From assembly GCA_024405065.1 (NCBI GenBank), contig JAKSPF010000030.1:1-10734 (forward strand): a stretch of DNA of 10,734 bases. The letters run 5' to 3'. Source of the DNA: Sphaerochaetaceae bacterium (lineage in GTDB: Bacteria; Spirochaetota; Spirochaetia; Sphaerochaetales; Sphaerochaetaceae). Both the position numbers and the translations under genes were made by a program. The notes beneath the pieces were generated by a model. The model was given only the letters and a program-made list of their open reading frames with translations, was not told the origin of the DNA and searched no databases. Below are positions 7,006 to 10,734 of the stretch, in pieces (the first letter of the stretch is position 1; the number at the start of each line of letters is the position of its first letter).

Positions 7006-7009
7006 GATT

Positions 7010-7036
7010 AAAAAATAAGGGACGGATACCCGTCCC
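7010..7036 (-). terminator. Intrinsic terminator of the 584-residue envelope protein gene
   Basis: On the minus strand GGGACGG (7036-7030) pairs with CCGTCCC (7025-7019) as a perfect 7-bp G+C-rich stem over a four-base loop, followed by TTATTTTTT (7018-7010). It lies 23 bases after the stop codon of the gene ending at 7060 and immediately before the next promoter. Confidence 0.9.
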
Positions 7037-7059
7037 CCACAAATCAGGTTAAATCACCA

Positions 7060-8814
7060 TCAGAACAGATGTCTCACACCTGCATACACATTCAAACTGA
7101 AGTCTGCATTTTCTTTCAGTATATCTGAAGCAGCCTCAAGACCGAATGAAACGCTCATCGTATCACTTGCAGCAAAACCGGTAAACAATCCGAATGCGGC
7201 TGTAAATGCAGGGTTTCTACCAAAGTTATTGAGGTTTACACCTGCACCGATCTGCGGTCTGATATACCAATTGTTTTTACCGACGTTGAATGTAAAGCCG
7301 CCTCTTGCAGTAAAGCTGAACTCATGCTTCTTGGAAGAATCTTCCTTAAAGAAGAAGTAGTCAAAATCACCGCCTGCAAAGAAGCCGTTGGTAAAGATGT
7401 GGCTGTAAGAAATTTTCGCACCGGCACCGTACTTGGAACTGAAGTTGGTACCATAGGGTGAAACGTATACACCGATTTCGTTGTTTCCATCACTTACACG
7501 CACAACCGACGCTCTTGAATTCTTAACCGGATCAAGGACAACAACCGGCGTTTTTGTATTGTAAGCCGTTGTCTTGGGTTCCGGCTCGGCTTTTTCTTCA
7601 ACAGCAGGAGCAGGTTCTTCCTTGACAGGTTCCTCAACAGCAGGAACAGGCTCTTCAACAGGTTCCTCTTCAACGGAAACCGTATCTTCAACAGCAGGCT
7701 CCTCAACTATGACGGGAGCAGGTTCTTCTTCTTTGACCGGAACTTCTACAGGAGCAGGCTCAGGAGCGGGCTCCTTCACAGGTTCAACCTTTGCTGCCGG
7801 CTCTGCAACGCTTACCGCGGCAACAGGTTCTTCAACCGGAGCTTCAACTTTGCCGGAAGCACAACACTTGACAATGCCGAATATAATAAGAGCGATAATA
7901 ACTGCCATCAGAGCCTCAACAACAATCCTGATGATTGCAGGGATCTTACTCTTCTTTCCTGCAGCTCTGGACAACTTCACAATAAGACCGTCAAGTTCAT
8001 CACCGGACAACACAAGATTGTAAGGAACAAATCTTTCTGTTCTTCTGAAGTTCACCTTCTCTTTTCTGAAATATTCAAGCACATACGCATAGGTATCGGC
8101 AGCTCTCTCAAGACTCTTGCCCTTGTATTCTGCCAAAGACAACTTCTTCTCAACGGACTTGGCTTCAGCTTTAAGACTGCGCTTCTCATTCTTGAAAGCT
8201 TCCTTTTCCTCGTCAGTTGCCTTTTTGGGCAATCTCATACTGCCGAGTCTTTCGGTAATTTCTTCAAGACGACTCCTTAAATCAGCACAATCGTTGTATG
8301 TGTTGTCGGCACTGATGGAAGTGTCTTTTGCCCATACCTTCAAAGTTGCCTTCGGAACTCTTTTGGCAGTTGCAGACAGGACAGCACGTTTTACAAACCC
8401 GATATTAAGAACAGACTTGACAATACCGTCAACAAACTTGGTAAAAGTCTTGGGAAAATTCTTCACGCCCTTCTTGCACTTGTTAAAAGTTTTCGTTGAC
8501 TTCTTGCCGCACCTCTTGAAGAAGGGAACTGCTTTATCATTGAAAAAAGCAGAAATCTTTTCCGTGAATGAAACCTTCTCACTGTCCTCTTTCGGAGGCT
8601 GGGCAGTTGTAGTTTTCTCAACATAAGGCTTCGGTTCCACAAACCCGCCGAGAAGATCATCTCCTCTCTTTACCGTTTCGCGGATTGTCTCCTTTGAATA
8701 ACCGGCCCTTATACAGCCTTCCCTCTCCGCCCTCGTCATGATTACACCGTTATATTTCACACGGTCTTTGGTTGCTTTTGCACGTTCTGTGATAATTAAC
8801 TCCAACCCCGCCAT
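7060..8814 (-). CDS. Predicted envelope-spanning protein: cytoplasmic domain, membrane helix, Pro/Glu linker, outer-membrane barrel
   Basis: 584 residues, no family recognised. There is no N-terminal signal peptide: residues 1-290 are soluble and basic (MAGLELIITERAKATKDR; Lys-rich GKKSTKTFNKCKKGVKNFPK near 103-122), with a likely coiled coil about 177-250 (LRSRLEEITERLG to EAKSVEKKLSLAEYK). One hydrophobic segment at about 291-315 (PAIIRIVVEALMAVIIALII, then FGIVKCC), preceded by GKKSK, suggests N-inside/C-outside insertion. Residues about 324-414 are a Pro/Glu/Val/Ala spacer, and about 436-584 an eight-stranded barrel pattern ending in Phe, very like the neighbouring lipoprotein's. If each part behaves as it looks, a single chain crosses the inner membrane, spans the periplasm and inserts in the outer membrane. 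The ATG at 8814 has AGGAG about nine bases upstream. An in-frame ATG at 8871 was rejected because it lies between the -35 and -10 boxes. Function unknown; a structural tether or envelope sensor are guesses. Confidence 0.85.
   Translation of the reverse strand: MAGLELIITERAKATKDRVKYNGVIMTRAEREGCIRAGYSKETIRETVKRGDDLLGGFVEPKPYVEKTTTAQPPKEDSEKVSFTEKISAFFNDKAVPFFKRCGKKSTKTFNKCKKGVKNFPKTFTKFVDGIVKSVLNIGFVKRAVLSATAKRVPKATLKVWAKDTSISADNTYNDCADLRSRLEEITERLGSMRLPKKATDEEKEAFKNEKRSLKAEAKSVEKKLSLAEYKGKSLERAADTYAYVLEYFRKEKVNFRRTERFVPYNLVLSGDELDGLIVKLSRAAGKKSKIPAIIRIVVEALMAVIIALIIFGIVKCCASGKVEAPVEEPVAAVSVAEPAAKVEPVKEPAPEPAPVEVPVKEEEPAPVIVEEPAVEDTVSVEEEPVEEPVPAVEEPVKEEPAPAVEEKAEPEPKTTAYNTKTPVVVLDPVKNSRASVVRVSDGNNEIGVYVSPYGTNFSSKYGAGAKISYSHIFTNGFFAGGDFDYFFFKEDSSKKHEFSFTARGGFTFNVGKNNWYIRPQIGAGVNLNNFGRNPAFTAAFGLFTGFAASDTMSVSFGLEAASDILKENADFSLNVYAGVRHLF
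7573..7845 (-). repeat. Low-complexity region coding Pro/Glu/Val-rich linker
   Basis: About 90 residues of the 584-residue protein made of imprecise repeats of V-E-E-P, V-K-E-P, E-P-A-P and A-V-E-E. It carries strong negative charge, in contrast to the basic N-terminal half. In a polyproline-like extended form a segment of this length could reach on the order of tens of nanometres, enough to bridge a periplasm (inference from length per residue). The opposite strand stays open here only because of the codon bias of these repeats. Confidence 0.8.
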
Positions 8815-8850
8815 AATGTAGGACTCCTCTTTCTTGGAATATTCACGGTA

Positions 8851-8879
8851 ATTATAGGATAGCAAAATCATATAGTCAA
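8851..8879 (-). promoter_or_regulatory. Strong promoter of the 584-residue envelope protein gene
   Basis: On the minus strand TTGACT (8874-8879), exactly 17 bases, then TATAAT (8851-8856, perfect). This is the closest match to the housekeeping consensus in the window. Transcription would start near 8844, about 30 bases before the ATG at 8814, which settles the start codon choice. Confidence 0.85.
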
Positions 8880-8913
8880 CGAAGATTAACCCAAAAAGTC
8901 GTAAAAAAAAATC

Positions 8914-9030
8914 TTAGTTGAGGGTAAATTTCATAACTCCGTTCATAAGTTCAGAACCTGCATCCTTATAGATACTCACACAGTAGATATACGTAACCGG
9001 CACTTCTGTTTCTCTACCGATATATAAAAA
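8914..9030 (-). pseudogene. Possible remnant of a gene 3' end
   Basis: A 38-codon open stretch with no credible start codon reads as protein-like sequence: FLYIGRETEVPVTYIYCVSI then YKDAGSELMNGVMKFTLN and a TAA stop. It is bounded upstream by a stop codon exactly where a very AT-rich block begins (9031). No ribosome-binding site is seen for the GTG or ATG codons inside. The composition (Tyr, Val, Lys, Thr mix without low complexity) suggests a decayed or truncated gene, but it is short enough to be chance. I do not recognise the family. Confidence 0.3.
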
Positions 9031-9077
9031 TTAGTAATTAGAAAATTAAGTAATTATAAATTTTTAAATTTCTAATT
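9025..9077. other. Very AT-rich intergenic block with inverted and direct repeats
   Basis: This stretch is almost pure A/T, unlike its flanks. AATTAGAAA (9036-9044) is mirrored by TTTCTAATT (9069-9077), and AGTAATTA occurs twice, 16 bases apart (9033-9040 and 9049-9056). It lies about 40 bases upstream of the ferredoxin -35 box, so it could contribute an UP-like element, bind a regulator, or simply be a curved intergenic spacer between the divergent halves of the window. The remaining bases between 8880 and 9114 show no gene apart from the possible remnant at 8914-9030. Confidence 0.4.
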
Positions 9078-9113
9078 GCGAACACAAAACCGATAACCGG
9101 CACAAACCTTTTG

Positions 9114-9142
9114 TTGACGGAAAGAACCTTGCAATGTATCAT
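9114..9142 (+). promoter_or_regulatory. Promoter of the ferredoxin gene
   Basis: TTGACG (9114-9119, five of six matches), exactly 17 bases, TATCAT (9137-9142, five of six). Transcription would begin near 9149, giving a leader of about 30 bases with AAGGAG (9166-9171) before the ATG at 9181. Confidence 0.8.
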
Positions 9143-9180
9143 TGTGATAGTCCGGTGTTCCGGATAAGGAGATGACAGAA

Positions 9181-9348
9181 ATGGCTTACAGAATTACAGA
9201 TTCTTGTGTTGCATGTGGAACATGCGCCGGTGAATGCCCTTGCGGAGCAATCAACGAAGGTGATATCTACGTAATTGATCAGGACAAGTGTGCAGGTTGC
9301 GGAACTTGCGCTTCTGCATGTCCCACCGGAGCTATTGTCGAAGAGTAA
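9181..9348 (+). CDS. Small 2[4Fe-4S] ferredoxin, clostridial type
   Basis: 55-residue soluble electron carrier (MAYRITDSCVACGTCAGECP and onward) that would serve low-potential redox enzymes such as pyruvate:ferredoxin oxidoreductase or hydrogenase in an anaerobe. Two cluster motifs are complete: C9-V-A-C12-G-T-C15-A-G-E-C19-P and C37-A-G-C40-G-T-C43-A-S-A-C47-P, the internal duplication typical of the family and its usual length of about 55. An extra Cys at 21 follows the first motif (CPCGAI) and is not a standard ligand. AAGGAG (9166-9171) lies nine bases before the ATG; a second ATG at 9172 is too close to that site. It has its own near-consensus promoter and terminator, so it appears to be a single-gene, probably highly expressed unit. 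Physiological partner not shown by the neighbours. Confidence 0.96.
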   Translation: MAYRITDSCVACGTCAGECPCGAINEGDIYVIDQDKCAGCGTCASACPTGAIVEE

Positions 9349-9369
9349 TTCGGAATGGCAACAGAAACG

Positions 9370-9397
9370 GGCAGTCATGCGGCTGCCTGTTTTTTTT
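9370..9397 (+). terminator. Intrinsic terminator of the ferredoxin gene
   Basis: GGCAGTC (9370-9376) pairs with GGCTGCC (9381-9387), one G-T pair, over an ATGC loop, followed by TG and eight T residues (9390-9397). It is 21 bases after the ferredoxin stop and ends only five bases before the preferred xseA start. Confidence 0.88.
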
Positions 9398-9402
9398 GGC
9401 TT

Positions 9403-10536
9403 ATGGAACAGATACTTCCCAAAATGACGGTAACAAAGCTGACCTCTCTGATAAAGGAAACACTTGAAGGTTCTTTTTACGGACTGTGTGTGGAGGGTGA
9501 GGTAAGCGGATTCAAGCCGTCCTCAAACGGACACTGGTATTTTTCACTGAAAGACGGTGATGCGGTAATAGGTGCTGCCGTATGGAGAACAAATGTTGCA
9601 CGCATCGGAATAGTACCCAAAGACGGCATGAAAGTAATTGTAAACGGAGACCTCAGCGTATGGCCTCCGAGCGGCACATACCGTCTCATCTGTACTTCAA
9701 TGCGGGTAAGCGGAGAAGGTGACATACTTGCAAGACTTGAAGAAAGAAAACGATACTGGGAATCTCTCGGATATTTCAGTCCTTCAATTAAAAAGCCCAT
9801 ACCTGAAAATCCACGTAAAATTGCCGTTGTAACCAGTCCTACGGGAGCTGCGCTTCAGGACATTCTTCAGATAACCCGAAGAAGAAACAGCGGAATGGAT
9901 ATAGTGATTTTTCCTGCAACAGTACAGGGAAGCGGTGCAGCAGAGACAATTGCCGACAGAATACGTGATGTCAACAGATATGCAGCTGCAGATGTAATCA
10001 TTGTAGGACGCGGCGGCGGTTCCATTGAGGATCTTCTCCCCTTCTCCGAAGACTGCGTAATTCAGGCAATACATGACTCGGAAATTCCGATAATCTCCGC
10101 TGTCGGACATGAAATAGACTGGGCAATAAGTGATTTTGCAGCAGACCTGAGAGCACCCACTCCGTCCGCCGCCGCGGAACTTGTCTGCCGCAACAGTCAG
10201 GAACAAAGGGAAAAATTACGTACCCTGAAATTTTCAATGCAACAGAGCATCACCGGAAAGCTTAACAATGCGCGTTTGAAACACGAATCACTGACTTCTC
10301 CTATGATGTACAAAATCAATGAAATGATTGCCAAATACAGAATGCGTCTTAATTCCGCGGTAAATACCGTGAAAGCGCTCTCTCCAGCATCCGTACTTGA
10401 ACGCGGTTTCAGCATAGTAACGGACTCCGAAGGAAAAACAATCACCGGTTCAGACATGCTCAGTACCGGTTCGCACATAAAAATCAGATTTGCCAAGGGT
10501 CATGTACAGGCATCGGTAACGGAGATTGATAAATGA
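9403..10536 (+). CDS. xseA: Exodeoxyribonuclease VII large subunit
   Basis: Catalytic subunit of exonuclease VII, which degrades single-stranded DNA from both ends to short oligonucleotides in mismatch repair and recombination. 377 residues from 9403. Residues 1-100 form the OB-fold (VEGEVSGFKPSSNGHWYFSL then KD at about 50); the catalytic domain has AVVTSPTGAALQDI (about 141-154), VGRGGGSIEDL (about 201-211) and GHEIDWAISDFAADLRAPTP (235-254) followed by SAAAEL, the family's core motifs. SVLERGFSIV (about 330-339) opens the conserved C-terminal piece. It is shorter than E. coli XseA (456), mainly in the coiled-coil arm. The start is uncertain: 9403 and 9424 both fit the family N-terminus and neither has a good ribosome-binding site. 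An in-frame ATG at 9355 would translate through the ferredoxin terminator. It overlaps xseB by four bases (ATGA), as in a coupled pair. Confidence 0.95.
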   Translation: MEQILPKMTVTKLTSLIKETLEGSFYGLCVEGEVSGFKPSSNGHWYFSLKDGDAVIGAAVWRTNVARIGIVPKDGMKVIVNGDLSVWPPSGTYRLICTSMRVSGEGDILARLEERKRYWESLGYFSPSIKKPIPENPRKIAVVTSPTGAALQDILQITRRRNSGMDIVIFPATVQGSGAAETIADRIRDVNRYAAADVIIVGRGGGSIEDLLPFSEDCVIQAIHDSEIPIISAVGHEIDWAISDFAADLRAPTPSAAAELVCRNSQEQREKLRTLKFSMQQSITGKLNNARLKHESLTSPMMYKINEMIAKYRMRLNSAVNTVKALSPASVLERGFSIVTDSEGKTITGSDMLSTGSHIKIRFAKGHVQASVTEIDK

Positions 10537-10734
10537 AATTTGAAGAAAAACTCACAAAGATTGAAGAAATATCAAAAGCACTGCAGGACAGCAACACGGA
10601 GCTTGAAAAAGCAGTTGAACTTTACGAAGAAGGGATGAAAACAGCCAACGAACTTGATGCACAGCTGTCAAAACTCGAACGCAGAGCCGAAATTGTCACA
10701 CGCACTGCAGCCAGTGAAGACGGCCCCATTACCG
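10533..10734 (+). CDS. xseB: Exodeoxyribonuclease VII small subunit, 3' end cut by window edge
   Basis: Non-catalytic partner of XseA; several copies wrap the XseA arm in the holoenzyme. 67 complete codons are visible, starting MKFEEKLTKIEEISKALQDS, then a helical NTELEKAVELYEEGMKTANE block, which is the family signature (L-E-x-A-x-x-L-Y-E-E-G), and LDAQLSKLERRAEIVT. Bacterial XseB proteins are typically 70-90 residues, so only the C-terminal tail is missing. The ATG overlaps the xseA stop in ATGA, implying reinitiation and matched synthesis of the two subunits. Confidence 0.95.
   Translation, partial: MKFEEKLTKIEEISKALQDSNTELEKAVELYEEGMKTANELDAQLSKLERRAEIVTRTAASEDGPIT

Noticed and set aside
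7574..8023. Long plus-strand open frame rich in Gly, Ser and Thr opposite the envelope protein gene
   Set aside because: It mirrors the Pro/Glu/Val repeat codons of the minus-strand gene, has no credible ribosome-binding site or fold, and the minus-strand gene has domains, promoter and terminator.
8117..8626. Plus-strand open frame of 169 codons opposite the N-terminal half of the envelope protein gene
   Set aside because: Antisense shadow; no start signals and composition follows the complement of Lys/Glu-rich codons.
8815..8871. N-terminal extension of the envelope protein from an ATG at 8871
   Set aside because: The ATG lies between a near-perfect -35 and a perfect -10 box, so it would not be transcribed; the ATG at 8814 has a proper ribosome-binding site.
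1..10734. Search by eye for CRISPR arrays, tRNA or rRNA genes, insertion sequences and att sites
   Set aside because: No regularly spaced repeats, cloverleaf with CCA-side features, transposase signatures or flanking inverted repeats were seen; the only repeats are linker codons and local intergenic repeats.

Overview
The window looks like chromosomal DNA from an anaerobic, double-membraned (diderm) bacterium. The signs are two proteins ending in predicted outer-membrane beta-barrels with a C-terminal Phe, two lipoprotein signal peptides, and a clostridial-type 2[4Fe-4S] ferredoxin. The loose lipobox (Phe or Leu-Cys-Gly before Cys) and moderate AT content would fit a gut or rumen spirochaete such as Treponema, but that assignment is inference and nothing here proves it.

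Layout. Positions 1-8880 are read from the minus strand and 9114-10734 from the plus strand, so the two halves diverge from an AT-rich gap near 8880-9110. In minus-strand transcription order, the first gene (8814-7060) encodes an unusual protein: a soluble basic N-terminal half, one membrane segment, a Pro/Glu/Val-rich linker and an outer-membrane barrel. Next is a smaller gene (6945-6133) with nearly the same barrel behind a lipoprotein signal peptide and a shorter Pro/Glu/Lys linker. A complete branched-chain amino-acid ABC transporter follows, in the order livJ (binding lipoprotein), livH, livM (permeases), livG, livF (ATPases), and then the start of a sodium:alanine symporter gene cut by the window edge. 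On the plus strand are a 55-residue ferredoxin, xseA and the start of xseB (exonuclease VII large and small subunits).

Signals. Three promoters with exact 17-bp spacers can be read with good support: before the 584-residue envelope protein, before the small barrel lipoprotein, and before the ferredoxin. The livJ promoter closely matches the small barrel lipoprotein's promoter. Rho-independent terminators follow both barrel genes and the ferredoxin, and one lies between livJ and livHMGF, where it probably lets the binding protein be made in excess over the membrane complex.

Main points of interest. (1) The 584-residue protein has the architecture of a single-chain bridge from cytoplasm to outer membrane. 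(2) The small barrel lipoprotein looks like a mosaic: its terminator/promoter junction, ribosome-binding site and signal peptide match livJ, while its barrel matches the 584-residue protein at about 120 of 152 aligned residues (hand count). This suggests an anchor swap by local recombination. (3) xseA starts only a few bases after the ferredoxin terminator, leaving its start and expression unclear.
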